NCBI GenBank assembly: GCA_016718825.1
Contig: JADKCL010000048.1
Coordinates: 1 to 25,698, forward strand
Length of the DNA stretch: 25,698 bases
Reading direction: 5' to 3'
From: Bacteroidota bacterium
GTDB lineage: Bacteria > Bacteroidota > Bacteroidia > J057 > JADKCL01
Shown here: piece by piece, positions 18,901-24,200 of the stretch
Layout of the letters: each line of letters opens with the position of its first letter
Numbering within the stretch: position 1 is the stretch's first letter
Program-made: the position numbers and the translations under genes
The notes under the pieces: generated by a model
Told to the model about the DNA's origin: nothing
Seen by the model: the letters and a program-made list of their open reading frames with translations, nothing else
The model's database searches: none

Positions 18901-20543
18901 TCCGCGTAATACGTTGTCGTTCCGCCAGGACTCACAGAAAAGTTGGCGCCGCTTGCCGAGCTGCCGATCGATGCGCCACCTGATGCCACAGTGTACCATT
19001 GAATGGTATTACCCGCAGAAGTTGCGTTCAACTGAGAAGTTCCGCCGACGCAAATCGTTGTTGGGGAGGCGGAAACGGGACTTGGGGCTGCAGGCAAAGG
19101 CGTAACAGGCACAGAAACCGTTGCACAGGCGGTATTGGAACAACCTGTACCTGCGCCAGGTTCATACCTTACAAAATAATTCGTAGTTGCTGTTGGAGCA
19201 GTAATGGTCACTGCTGCTGAGGTTGTATTGTCTCCAGCTGTAACCGAACCAACCAGTGTCCCACCGCAGGAGCCACTGTAAAATGCCACGGTTCCGTTTT
19301 TGCTGATCGCCGTTGGAATGTGGCTGTCAGGGTAATCGTCGGGGGCGCAGCATTGGCGCAATAATTGGATGCGGATGTTGTAAGGCCAGTAGGAGCTTCA
19401 TTCCATCGGTTCACGATCAAAATGGTGCCCGACGTCACGGCCGCACAGCCTGCATTGCTCACGCGGTACCGGATGCGGTCCGCATTGCCATCGCTGTTGG
19501 AGGTCTTTTTGGGAAAACAACATGTCCCTGAACTTGTGCCGGTGAGCCAGTTGTTGTTCCAGACACCGTTGTTGCTGCCCCAATCCCAGGTAACGGTTCC
19601 CGTTTGCCCTGATACCGTCACGGTGTGACAAAATTTCCCCTGGATCGCAAAAATTGATCGGCCCAGGGTTGGAAACGGAACCTAAAGTGGATGCCGGTGC
19701 CGCAACAACCGAAATGGCAGCCGAAAACCCAGCGTAAACCACAGACCCATCCGAGTTGAAACGAATGGTAATCGGTCCAGAAATGGAAGTAACGGTTGGC
19801 AACGCTGGCGAACCGCTCGTCGGCCCAAAAAGGATGGGGCCACCTGTTCCGACGCCATCATAAATGGTAACAAAGTCAAAACTACCCTCAGTCACAAACT
19901 GGGAAAAAGTGAGCCTGATACTCTGGCAGGCGCTCGGCGGATAAATCACCGTATAACCATCCACGCTGTTGGAATAGTTTCCGGTACCTGCGTGGTCGCA
20001 AATGTTGCCTGAACTTGCTGTGATGCTGTTGTTGCCTGTGGCTGGCACGACGTAGTTGCAGGTAGGTCCCGGCAAGCTTACCAGCGTGATCGTCACGTTA
20101 GTGCAGGTCGTATTCGTACTGCAATAATATTGGTTCATTACAGAATACAAGTTACCCCCGGGTGAGGCAAATTGTACCGAAGCCGCCACTCCTCCACATG
20201 CAGGACCATTGTCGTCATTGTAGGCAACAAATGTGCAACCCGTGGTATAGATGGAAAGCTGCGTATCATAAGCAGCACCACAAGTGGAAATGCGGTACAC
20301 TGCGCCAGCGACCGTATTGAAAATCGTCGAGCGCTCTCCTCCGAATTGACAAGTCGTAATTGTACCCGTTTGCCCCACCGTCCAACCTGCCACGTTGATA
20401 CTCGCGTAGTCAGTTGCCGCGCAAGAACATTGCGCTTGCAGCTTAGCAGGGATCAATCCCAAAACAGGCAAAAATACCATTAACCAAAACAGCCGACGTA
20501 CCTTAGCCATTTCCACGACCCCACTGGTGAGATGAACCTTCAT
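1..20543 (-). CDS. Giant HYR/Ig-repeat surface adhesin, 3' end beyond window, multiple frame breaks
   Basis: One gene is inferred to span 20543 to beyond base 1, giving more than 6,800 residues. The ATG at 20543 opens the frame; a second in-frame ATG at 20510 gives a cleaner signal peptide (basic MAKVRR, hydrophobic core, cleavage near LQAQ). Domain order from the N-terminus: PPC-like beta-sandwich, CUB, Ig-like domains, glycine-rich module, Ig-like domain, lectin-like module, 22 copies of an 84-aa repeat, four PKD-like repeats, HYR, second lectin-like module, HYR, then about 38 tandem HYR units. Such proteins are exported and act in adhesion; the C-terminal sorting domain is outside the window, so T9SS export is inferred from the neighbouring protein. 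Frames break near 19630, 19310, 18699, 18610, 18290, 18217, 17876, 17596, 16688, 16397, 15717, 15500, 15437, 11908, 9345-9440 and 6940-7080, with an in-frame TGA at 12199. Conserved domain content resumes in a new frame after each break, so I treat the pieces as one gene. It starts 23-56 bases after the small gene's stop. Confidence 0.8.
6274..7268 (-). repeat. Two-unit (492-bp) near-identical tandem duplication in HYR array
   Basis: The block starting near 6274 is repeated from near 6766 with landmark positions exactly 492 bases apart (6361 and 6853). The copies share the rare variants attgtcgacg, gacagtaaatg, tttgcatcgtcg and gggtccttgg. They differ by one substitution (cacgtg versus caagtg) and five single-base losses, all in the right copy between about 6940 and 7080. 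Right-hand similarity ends near 7268. It is either a very recent duplication or an assembly artefact. Confidence 0.9.
7090..9350 (-). CDS. Segment 11 of giant adhesin: nine HYR units in one frame
   Basis: Nine consecutive 82-aa HYR units sit between two damaged zones. The landmark coding for VDNQAP falls at 7094 and then every 246 bases to 9308. Each unit reads CSFTVTVVDNQAPAITC, PANISVNATSGQC, AVVTYTAPVGTDNC and PGATTTQTAGLASGATF, followed by one of two alternatives, PVGVTTNTFRVTDASG or PSGTTTNTFTVTDASG. Four cysteines recur per unit. The HYR family is an Ig-like extracellular module linked to adhesion. The open frame runs on to a stop at 6611, but below about 7090 it is mostly out of register with the repeats. 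The ATG near 9358 is created by a deletion and is not an initiation site. Confidence 0.85.
9440..11909 (-). CDS. Segment 10 of giant adhesin: last 84-aa repeat, four PKD-like repeats, HYR, lectin-like module, HYR
   Basis: This 820-residue open stretch has the most diverse domains. It starts with the end of the 84-aa array, passes through four PKD-like repeats (NAGPDQ, WSILSGAGG, YTLRWTITNSPC, DDVQI), one HYR (ITCPSNISVNATSG, GVTTNTFRVTDGSG), then a module of about 220 residues (AYNDGWQTGDNDGAG, FGAWTLNAS, LNVEYDNGFIDNGQ, FLGGQTTYQLLD) resembling Con-A-like lectin/glucanase jelly rolls, and ends with HYR units (GCPSNITLNVAPGSC, then ITCPANISVNATTGQC). No frame break is seen between 9445 and 11905. 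Below about 9440 a cluster of small deletions destroys the frame, so the last residues (VGARDAAARQ) are artefactual. Confidence 0.85.
9790..10458 (-). other. Lectin-like jelly-roll module between two HYR domains
   Basis: About 220 residues (AYNDGWQTGDNDGAG, FGAWTLNASTG, GFFVATSTANG, SSGRALGMYANSGQ, LNVEYDNGFIDNGQTTGF, LRFLGGQ-like VRFLGGQTTYQLLD, ISLTAISATQVSIKLTR, NVYVNNLQACL). The order of strands and the D/N-rich glycine turns resemble bacterial Con-A-like lectin/glucanase folds attached to adhesins. It interrupts the HYR series and would be a candidate ligand-binding head. The family assignment is by eye and moderate. Confidence 0.55.
10462..10711 (-). other. Isolated HYR domain
   Basis: This region encodes ITCPSNISVNATSGTC, VVNYTAPVGTDNCPAP, GGTFPVGVTTNTFRV and TATCSFTVTVVDAENP. 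It is one HYR unit separated from the main array by the lectin-like module, more divergent from the consensus than the array units and therefore probably older. Confidence 0.85.
10712..11724 (-). repeat. Four PKD-like repeats of about 84 aa
   Basis: Four units of 84-85 residues each begin with NAGP(D/N)Q and a cysteine (NICG, SLCA, IVCG, NICG), continue with W-S-I-L/V-SG-G-GG and P-TSPTS-FTGVAG, and end with (L/V)(R/K)WT(I/V)-N-PC and DDV. Sequence identity between units is much lower than within the neighbouring arrays, so this is an older expansion. The end of another unit of this type is at 18217-18293. Confidence 0.8.
11707..12198 (-). CDS. Segment 9 of giant adhesin: last 84-aa repeats after the TGA
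   Basis: The same frame as segment 8 resumes directly after the TGA with TVCINSALTSITLATTG and holds one full unit (variant SGIVVTISG) plus the start of the last, ending INSPLTTITLG. Here one extra base at about 11908 (coding strand CTTGGCAACGAC where an in-frame unit at about 13420 reads CTTGGAACGAC) moves the proper frame; below that point this frame gives only shadow text. Together with segment 8 it shows that the TGA is a point difference and not the natural end of the gene. Confidence 0.75.
   Translation of the reverse strand, partial: TVCINSALTSITLATTGATGATVTGLPAGVTGSWSGIVVTISGTPTASGTFTYTVTTTGGCPPATTTGTITVTPLNTVAVGINRTVCINSPLTTITLGNDWRHRRNGDRLASRRDRFLGCECGDHQRHAYGERLVYLHSYDHRRLSAGNDDGHDHGDACNDNL
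12199..12201 (-). other. In-frame TGA inside 84-aa repeat
   Basis: The codon is TGA where the equivalent codon of all other units is CGA (Arg) or CAA (Gln), just before the TVCINS landmark. A single C-to-T change on the coding strand explains it. The repeat continues in the same frame on both sides. Confidence 0.9.
12199..15438 (-). CDS. Segment 8 of giant adhesin: 13 uninterrupted 84-aa repeats ending in an in-frame TGA
   Basis: This is the cleanest part of the 84-aa repeat array. Landmarks (coding strand CGGTTT or CGAACGG within TVCINS) fall exactly every 252 bases from 15217 to 12193. Each unit reads NTVAAG, TVCINS, LTSITLATTGATGATVTG, LPAGVTGSWAANVVTISG, TPTASGTFTYTVTTTGGC and PPATTTGTITVTP. 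Two conserved cysteines per unit (CINS, GGCPP) are consistent with disulfides in an exported protein. The frame ends at TGA (12199-12201), which stands where other units have CGA (Arg) or CAA (Gln); the repeat continues in the same frame beyond it. The apparent ATG start at 15438 comes from the indel there and is not a real start. Confidence 0.85.
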   Translation of the reverse strand: MATTGATGATVTGLPAGVTGSWAANVVTISGTPTASGSFTYTVTTTGGCPPATTTGTITVTPLNTVAAGINRTVCINSPLTSITLATTGATGATVTGLPAGVTGSWAGNLVTISGTPTASGTFTYTVTTTGGCPPATTTGTITVTPLNTVAAGINQTVCINSPLTSITLATTGATGATVTGLPAGVTGSWAANVVTISGTPTASGTFTYTVTTTGGCPPATTTGTITVTPLNTVAAGVNQTVCINSPLTSITLATTGATGATVTGLPAGVTGSWASNVVTISGTPTASGTFTYTVTTTGGCPPATTTGTITVTPLNTVAPGTNQTVCINSALTSITLATTGATGATVTGLPAGVTGSWAANLVTISGTPTASGTFTYTVTTTGGCPPATTTGTITVTPLNTVAAGTNQTVCINSPLTSITLATTGATGATITGLPAGVTGTWSANVVTISGTPTASGTFTYTVTTIGGCPPATTTGTITVTPLNTVAAGTNRTVCINSALTSITLATTGATGATVTGLPAGVTGSWAGNVVTISGTPTASGTFTYTVTTTGGCPPATTTGTITVTPLNTVAAGINRTVCINSALTSITLATTGATGATVTGLPAGVTGSWAANTVTISGTPTASGTFTYTVTTTGGCPPATTTGTITVTPLNTVAAGTNQTVCINSPITTITLGTTGATGATVTGLPAGVTGSWAANVVTISGTPTASGTFTYTVTTTGGCPPATTTGTITVTPLNTVATGTNQTVCINSALTSITLATTGATGATVTGLPAGVTGSWAANVVTISGTPTASGTFTYTVTTTGGCPPATTTGTITVTPLNTVAAGTNQTVCINSPLTSITLATTGATGATVTGLPAGVTGSWAANVVTISGTPTASGSFNYTVTTTGGCPPATTTGTITVTPLNTVAAGTNQTVCINSALTSITLATTGATGATVTGLPAGVTGSWAANVVTISGTPTASGTFTYTVTTTGGCPPATTTGTITVTPLNTVAPGTNQTVCINSPLTSITLATTGATGATVTGLPAGVTGSWTANVLTINGTPTASGTFTYTVTTTGGCPPATTTGTITVTPLNTVAAGVN
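15440..16687 (-). CDS. Segment 7 of giant adhesin: 84-aa repeats with four indels
   Basis: About five copies of the 84-aa repeat lie here but in alternating frames. Between 16687 and 16399 they read in one frame (variants TGCWAANVV and the usual CINSPLTSITL). A one-base insertion near 16397 shifts to a second frame used down to 15717, where one unit has the odd CPWATTTGPITV instead of CPPATTTGTITV. A further extra base at 15715-15720 shifts again, and a 26-bp tandem duplication at 15489-15540 restores the previous phase (26 + 1 = 27). Another extra base near 15437 ends the section. In the uncorrected reading the alternative frames stay open and give His/Arg/Cys-rich text, so no stop signals the damage. 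Confidence 0.75.
15489..15540 (-). repeat. 26-bp direct duplication inside an 84-aa repeat
   Basis: The 20-base string beginning gcagcaacgg and ending tcaaagg occurs at 15489 and again at 15515, separated by six bases (cgaccc). No other unit has this insertion. Its length (26) is not a multiple of three, but with the extra base near 15717 the total change is 27, so the reading phase outside the pair is restored. Confidence 0.9.
16688..17592 (-). CDS. Segment 6 of giant adhesin: second half of lectin-like module, then first 84-aa repeats
   Basis: This open segment finishes the lectin-like module (GGGAWQLLTIDMYSD, ILGWRFDWASNAAVNM, IDYISLTTQ), closes the Ig-like domain (TSTTTYFVRYEGQC) and begins the 84-aa repeat array at about 17300 with NPLNTVSAGINRTVCINS. 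Three repeat starts are in frame, and a single base is lost at about 16688 (GCTGGTAACC on the plus strand where other units read GCTGGTAAGCC). The spacing between repeat landmarks there is 251 instead of 252. An ATG-initiated start at 17587 is produced only by the frame break and is not a real start. Confidence 0.8.
17595..17875 (-). CDS. Segment 5 of giant adhesin: first half of a lectin-like jelly-roll module
   Basis: After the indel near 17876 the frame reads GTGAVATWYGPSACG and then FTQDWVTQPYGAPS, VNSVIAGILNVTSQT, NDPMIDMAGLGSFDP, FRYVNIRYRVLSG and AEIFFYNGR. The pattern of a bound aromatic strand (RYVNIRYRV) and IFFYNG resembles carbohydrate-binding or Con-A-like jelly-roll modules seen in secreted Bacteroidota proteins. 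It appears to be inserted into the final Ig-like domain. The frame breaks near 17596, after which the module continues in segment 6 (GGGAWQLLTIDMYSDP, ILGWRFDW). Sugar binding is inferred from overall look only; no family-specific catalytic residues can be claimed. Confidence 0.65.
17880..18215 (-). CDS. Segment 4 of giant adhesin: Ig-like domain
   Basis: The correct frame here reads SVAPTSISGNNAVCAG, then TTLTLVGGSPGDGAVAQW, FSGSCGGTSAGTGNS, TTTYFVRYAGTC and the start of the next domain, PPTGISGTTSICVGS. This is the same Ig-like type as in segment 3 (CxG...STTLT, QWFSGSCGG, TTTYFVRY). It is preceded, in yet another frame (18217-18293), by YTLRWTIYNAPC and SSDDVVITF, which is the end of a PKD-like unit of the kind repeated at 10712-11724. 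A single extra T at about 17876 (GGGTTCTC on the coding strand) breaks the frame at the end of the segment. A shorter start inside it, at 18142, would be spurious. Confidence 0.7.
18290..18860 (-). other. Glycine-rich module (Gly_rich-like)
   Basis: The module starts with FTVPSGVTSITVDAYGAAG and VPGEVLQIYVG, then has glycine runs and cysteines (GGGGGTGSNCG, GCVFSCSDC, GTGGGGGYYGGG). This layout, a beta-strand entry followed by GGGGG runs, matches the glycine-rich domain family shared by bacterial surface proteins. Two indels at about 18699 and 18610 cover a stretch where the glycine-rich text is only restored in another frame. The usual end of the domain is missing at 18290. Confidence 0.7.
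18294..19345 (-). CDS. Segment 3 of giant adhesin: two Ig-like domains and glycine-rich module
   Basis: The segment carries two Ig-like domains of the type often found before C-terminal sorting regions in Bacteroidota. One is marked by YSGSCGG and TTNYFVRYEPG, the other by SPTTICVGGTSQL, IQWYTVASGG and GGTTTYYAEA. It then enters a glycine-rich module similar to the Gly_rich family: FTVPSGVTSITVDAYGAAG, VPGEVLQIYVG, IMVAGGGGGTGSNCG and GTGGGGGYYGGG. Two indels near 18699 (a G run on the coding strand) and 18610 enclose about 90 bases read out of frame as LKPLADLMV; corrected, that stretch reads GAGTETTGGFNGGG and stays glycine-rich. The segment ends abruptly at GGGSGC near 18290. Confidence 0.75.
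19300..19628 (-). CDS. Segment 2 of giant adhesin: Ig-like domain
   Basis: After the break near 19630 the protein resumes with CHTVTVSGQTGTVTW and reads through WDWGSNNGVW, a CCFPKK motif, DRIRYRVSNAGC and SGTILIVNRW, then YCANAAPPTITLTAT. This looks like the Ig-like or PKD-like domains that follow CUB modules in Bacteroidota surface proteins (RYRVSNAGC-type strand, then a proline linker). The correct frame changes again between about 19290 and 19345, apparently by loss of one base, because the following PTAISKNGTVAFYSGSC lies in the next frame. Without that correction the product is scrambled after TLTAT. Assignment to the giant gene is firm because the domain style and linkers join exactly; the specific fold family is inference. 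Confidence 0.7.
19398..20543 (-). CDS. Segment 1 of giant adhesin: signal peptide, PPC-like domain, CUB domain
   Basis: This open segment holds the true N-terminus. Residues 12-38 form a signal peptide (MAKVRRLFW, then a hydrophobic core ending IPAKLQAQ). Residues 40-157 are a cysteine-containing beta-sandwich resembling the PPC-like domains common in Bacteroidota secreted proteins (GAVYRISTCG, DTQLSIYT, VAYNDDNG). Residues 174-280 are a CUB domain (FVTEGSFDFVTIYDG, ITIRFNSDGS). The correct frame leaves this segment at about 19630, where a run of four T on the coding strand appears one base too long. The residues after FCDPGEI in this frame (LSHRDG and onward) are frameshift product; the real continuation is CHTVTVSG in another frame. 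No strong Shine-Dalgarno precedes either ATG. The gap to the small gene upstream is short and has no terminator, suggesting co-transcription. Confidence 0.85.
   Translation of the reverse strand: MKVHLTSGVVEMAKVRRLFWLMVFLPVLGLIPAKLQAQCSCAATDYASINVAGWTVGQTGTITTCQFGGERSTIFNTVAGAVYRISTCGAAYDTQLSIYTTGCTFVAYNDDNGPACGGVAASVQFASPGGNLYSVMNQYYCSTNTTCTNVTITLVSLPGPTCNYVVPATGNNSITASSGNICDHAGTGNYSNSVDGYTVIYPPSACQSIRLTFSQFVTEGSFDFVTIYDGVGTGGPILFGPTSGSPALPTVTSISGPITIRFNSDGSVVYAGFSAAISVVAAPASTLGSVSNPGPINFCDPGEILSHRDGIRANGNRYLGLGQQQRCLEQQLAHRHKFRDMLFSQKDLQQRWQCGPHPVPREQCRLCGRDVGHHFDREPME
19704..20024 (-). other. CUB domain
   Basis: The domain comprises residues 174-280 of the N-terminal segment: NICDHAGTGNYSNS, GYTVIYPPSACQSIRL, FVTEGSFDFVTIYDG and ITIRFNSDGSVVYAGF. 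The acidic pattern E..DFV.IYDG and the conserved final strand are characteristic of CUB modules, which bind proteins or sugars, often with calcium. Confidence 0.85.
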
Positions 20544-20566
20544 AAGTTCTGAATTTGTTTGTGTGC

Positions 20567-20968
20567 TTACTGCTTGTCTGATGTATTCCCAACAACCTTG
20601 TACTCCTGCGGCTTGCCCAGAATAAAGTCCTTTTTATCCTGCGGCATTCGGTCAAATTCCTCCTGCGGTATTTGTTTTACCTGAATGGATTTCGAATCGT
20701 CCACCATTTTCTTGTAGGCTTCAGGATTGGCTTTGATCCAAGCTTCCTTCCTTCGCTGATAGTCTGCGATGTCTTCGCTGGGATTGCCGTTGTCCATGAA
20801 CTTTGGAAAGCCAGCGGGAACTTCTTTGACTTCACCCGCTTGATAGGAATGCTTGGAGGATCCCCAACCTTTCGTAGGCTCATTGATATTTTGCGCCGAA
20901 ACGGTATGAATCGCGGCGAGGAAAATGATCAAGGGAACAACGCGAAAAACGACAATACGAAGGTGCAA
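20567..20968 (-). CDS. Small secreted protein of unknown function between the two giant genes
   Basis: The predicted product is 133 aa: a signal peptide (MHLRIVVFR, hydrophobic core, cleavage after HTVSA) and 108 mature residues with no cysteine and many charged residues. Its central motif is GFPKFMDNGNPSEDIADYQ followed by RRKEAWIKANPEAYKK. I chose TTG at 20968 because AGGAG lies five bases upstream and the promoter-like box at 21005-21035 places transcription start close to 20998. ATG codons at 21001 and 21142 are in frame but would add a charged, poorly hydrophobic leader or lie upstream of the box. I recall short Bacteroidota proteins with a similar FPK..D.GNP...D....Y...K..WI..NP motif, without known function. 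The gene ends 23 bases before the ATG of the giant adhesin, so co-transcription is likely. A role as accessory or partner of the adhesin is speculation. Confidence 0.8.
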   Translation of the reverse strand: MHLRIVVFRVVPLIIFLAAIHTVSAQNINEPTKGWGSSKHSYQAGEVKEVPAGFPKFMDNGNPSEDIADYQRRKEAWIKANPEAYKKMVDDSKSIQVKQIPQEEFDRMPQDKKDFILGKPQEYKVVGNTSDKQ

Positions 20969-20973
20969 GATTT

Positions 20974-20978
20974 CTCCT
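20974..20978 (-). promoter_or_regulatory. Shine-Dalgarno AGGAG for small secreted protein
   Basis: AGGAG on the minus strand is followed by AAATC and TTG at 20968. Shine-Dalgarno sequences are often weak in Bacteroidota, which makes this match stand out. It decides the start in favour of TTG over the upstream ATG codons. Confidence 0.6.
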
Positions 20979-21004
20979 AGAACATTTTCCAAACCTCTCA
21001 TATT

Positions 21005-21035
21005 CAAACATTTATTTACAAAGAAACAACGACAA
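21005..21035 (-). promoter_or_regulatory. Bacteroidota-type promoter candidate upstream of small gene
   Basis: On the minus strand TTG (21035-21033) is followed after 20 bases by AATGTTTG (21012-21005). The known consensus of this phylum is TTG, 17-23 bases, TAnnTTTG, so one position of the -7 box differs. It would start transcription near 20998, about 30 bases before the TTG start. A second partial box (AATATTTG, 21160-21167) lacks a properly spaced TTG. Confidence 0.45.
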
Positions 21036-21235
21036 CCAAAGGCTGCATCCACGACACATTCACATAGTTTGGGCCCCTCCACTGGGAAAATCACACTTAC
21101 GGGTGCTGTAAAGATAGTTTTCAAAACGACACATATCCACATGCTGTGAAGATTCTATCCAAATATTTTCAGACCAAGTGCTCGACCCTGAAAACCAATA
21201 GGCCCGTTTCCACATTCATCTACCCACACATTGCA

Positions 21236-21265
21236 AAAGGGCGGCAACCAAGGTTGCCGCCCTTT
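21236..21265 (-). terminator. Rho-independent terminator after the upstream giant gene
   Basis: A perfect 14-bp inverted repeat (AAAGGGCGGCAACC and its complement) is separated by two bases and followed on the minus strand by a T run (TTTTGC, part of it in the stem). It lies about 24 bases after the stop codon of the T9SS protein and separates it from the small gene. It is symmetrical, but no gene converges from the left. Confidence 0.85.
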
Positions 21266-21288
21266 CAAAGACAATATCTTATCCGCAC

Positions 21289-24200
21289 TTATTGAAGCAC
21301 AAACCTGATCACTGCCTGATGCGTCTTGTTGCGACGGTAGGTGGTGACTTTCATCAAGTATGGGCCCGCAGCAAGATCGTTCAAGTCAAAGGCTGCCACG
21401 TCCATCAAGTGGGCCATGTTGTACACCTTGACTTTCTGACCCACGACATCCCAGATTTCAATGTCGATCGGCCAATCGATCGGGCTCAAGGTGCGCAGGT
21501 TGACGATGCCCATGCTCGGATTTGGATAAAGTGTCAAACCGGTCAAATCCTCAATGGTCTCAGCCACTCCAACCGGGCTATAGAAAATCGAATCGCTCAA
21601 ACCGAAGCATCCCGTAGAGTCGGCGACGCCTACGTGGTACCAACCCGCAACCGATACCGGGAAGGTCTGACTATTTGCGCCTGGCAACTGGAATCCATTT
21701 ACAAACCACTGATAGCCAGCATAAGGCTGCGTTGTGGTCAAAATTCCGCTGTTGAGCACAATCGTCGGATTGGGCGAAGTCGCATAGGCCACCGTTACCG
21801 GCGTACTTGTTGCCGAGCATCCAAAGCCATTCCATACGGTCACTTGATATGTGCCGGGCTGGGTGATGTTGGACATCTGTGTGGTATCGCCATTGCTCCA
21901 GAGATAGTCAAAGTAACCTTGTCCTGCATCCAAAGCAATGCTGCCACTGTCGCAGATGTAGGCATTTGGGCCAGGGAAGATGACCGGCAAAGGATCATTG
22001 AATGGAATGATGGAAATATTGACCGAGTCGCTCGTAGCGCAGCCATTTACATCCATTGCAGACAAGCTCACCGGACCAGGTACGCCTCCGACGATGATCG
22101 TCTGCGTGGTAGCGCCAGTGCTCCATTGATAACCTGTGAGTCCAGCATCGCCGACCAAAACCACCGAGTCACTGCTGCAATACGTCAATGGTCCAGAAGC
22201 CGTAATGATGTCGTAATCCACCAAGTAGGTTCCCAACATCACCGTATCGGTGTCTTGGCAGCCCTGAGCAGTCCAAACCGTACATGCATACATCCCGGGA
22301 TTGCTCATCATCACCGTAGCACTTGCACTGCCGTTGCTCCAGAGATAGGCAGCATAATTGGTCGGCGCGGTGAACAGCAACGGAATACCGGGGCAAGTTG
22401 TCGTATCTGGACCGAGGTCCAATACAGGGTTGATACCCAACTGAAGCGTTGCTGTTGCATTTGCAGCACAACCCATGCTGTCTACCACGGTTACCGAATA
22501 GGTTCCGGCAACCACACCATTAATGCTGTCAACAAAGACGCCATTGCTCCATAGGAAGCTGTAAGCTGCGCAGCTTTGTCCGCCCGTGACGATGGCTTGA
22601 AGGTCACCTGTTGCCTCACCCTGACAGACCAGCGTATCACCTACGATCGTTACTGCCAGCGGCGCCGGCGCAGTAATCACAATCGTATCCACGGCAACTT
22701 GGTTGCGTGCATCGGTGACCGTAACGAAATAGATACCTGCAGCAAGGCCGGTCAGGCTATCTGAAGTTGCGCCGGTACTCCAAGCAAATTGATAGGGCTC
22801 GCAACCGCCGGAGACGGTTGTATTGGCAAAGCCATTGGCATCGCCAGCGCAGTTTAAGTGGTAGCCACAACCTTGCAGCTGACTGCTTGCTGTCACTACC
22901 AGCGGATCCGGAATCACCGTGACCGTAAAGGCACACGAGATGGTGTTTCCGCTTGTATCCACGACCGTATAGGTGACCGTTGTGCTTCCATCAGGGAATG
23001 TGGAGCCCGAGGTATGCGTTCCCGAGGTGGTCACACCACTGCAATTGTCAAGGCCGACCGGCACAACCCAAGTTGCAACAGCACCGCAAATGGAGCTGTC
23101 GGCTGCAAGGCTGATATTGGCTGGGCAGACGATGCTTGGCAAAATCGTATCTCGCACCATCACCGTTGCTTGGCATGTGTCGCTGTTTCCATTGACATCA
23201 ACCACCGTCAACACAACGCCGTTTGCGCCTAGATCCGCACAATCAAATGCGGTAATGTCCAGCGTCAAAGTGGCGATGCCGCAAGCATCCGTAGAGCCAT
23301 GATCGACATCTCCTGGCAGCAAGGTTCCGGTTCCGTTGGCGCCCAAATAGACCGTTGCGGCCTGACAAAGTGCTACGGGATCCACCGTATCCTCGACCAA
23401 TACCATTGCCGAGCAAGTACTGGAATTGCCATTGACATCGGTTGCAGTGAGGATCACAACGTTGTTGCCAACCATGCCACAGCTGAAGCTGCTCAGGTTC
23501 AGACTCAAACCGGCAATGCCGCAAGCGTCTGTACTTCCATTGTTCACGCTTGCCGCTGTAATGCCACCATTGCCGTTTGGATCAAGCTGAACCGTGACAT
23601 TCTGGCAAACCGCAACCGGCGCAACGTTGTCCTGCACCGTGATTTGTGTGGTGCAAGAACCGGTATTGCCGTTCACGTCGGTCACGGTCATGATTTCGGT
23701 ATTGACACCGACATCGCCGCAGCCAAAGCTGTTCTGCGACAAAAAGAAGCTCAACATTTGCAATCCGCAGGCATCGCTGGAACCGTTGTTGATCGAGGCT
23801 GGCGCAATGATGCCGACACCGACAGTATTCAACTGTACCGTAGCATTCTGGCAAATGGCCGTTGGTGCCACTGTATCCTGAACGGTGATGGTCGTCACAC
23901 AAGTACTGGAGTTGCCGTTGACGTCGGTCACAGTCAATACCTCGGAATTGGCGCCCACTTCGGCACAGACAAACGTAGTTTGTGTCAAGCTCAGGGTCTG
24001 GATTCCGCAAGCATCACTGGAGCCGTTGTTCACCGCAGCTGCGGTCGTGGTGCCAGTTCCCGTATTGTTCAATTGAACGGTGATATTCTGGCAAATGGCA
24101 TTCGGAGCGATTGTATCCAAGACCGTGATGATGGTGGAGCAGGTGCTGGAGTTGCCATTGACGTCGGTCACGGTCAAAATCTCTGTATTCGCACCGACCT

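Noticed and set aside
20672..20980. Plus-strand ORF of 102 codons antisense to the small gene
   Set aside because: No recognisable features; the minus strand has a signal peptide, Shine-Dalgarno and promoter-like box.
20969..21142. ATG starts at 21142 and 21001 for the small gene
   Set aside because: They give a long leader with poor signal-peptide character, and the promoter-like box would lie inside or at that region; TTG at 20968 has AGGAG five bases upstream.
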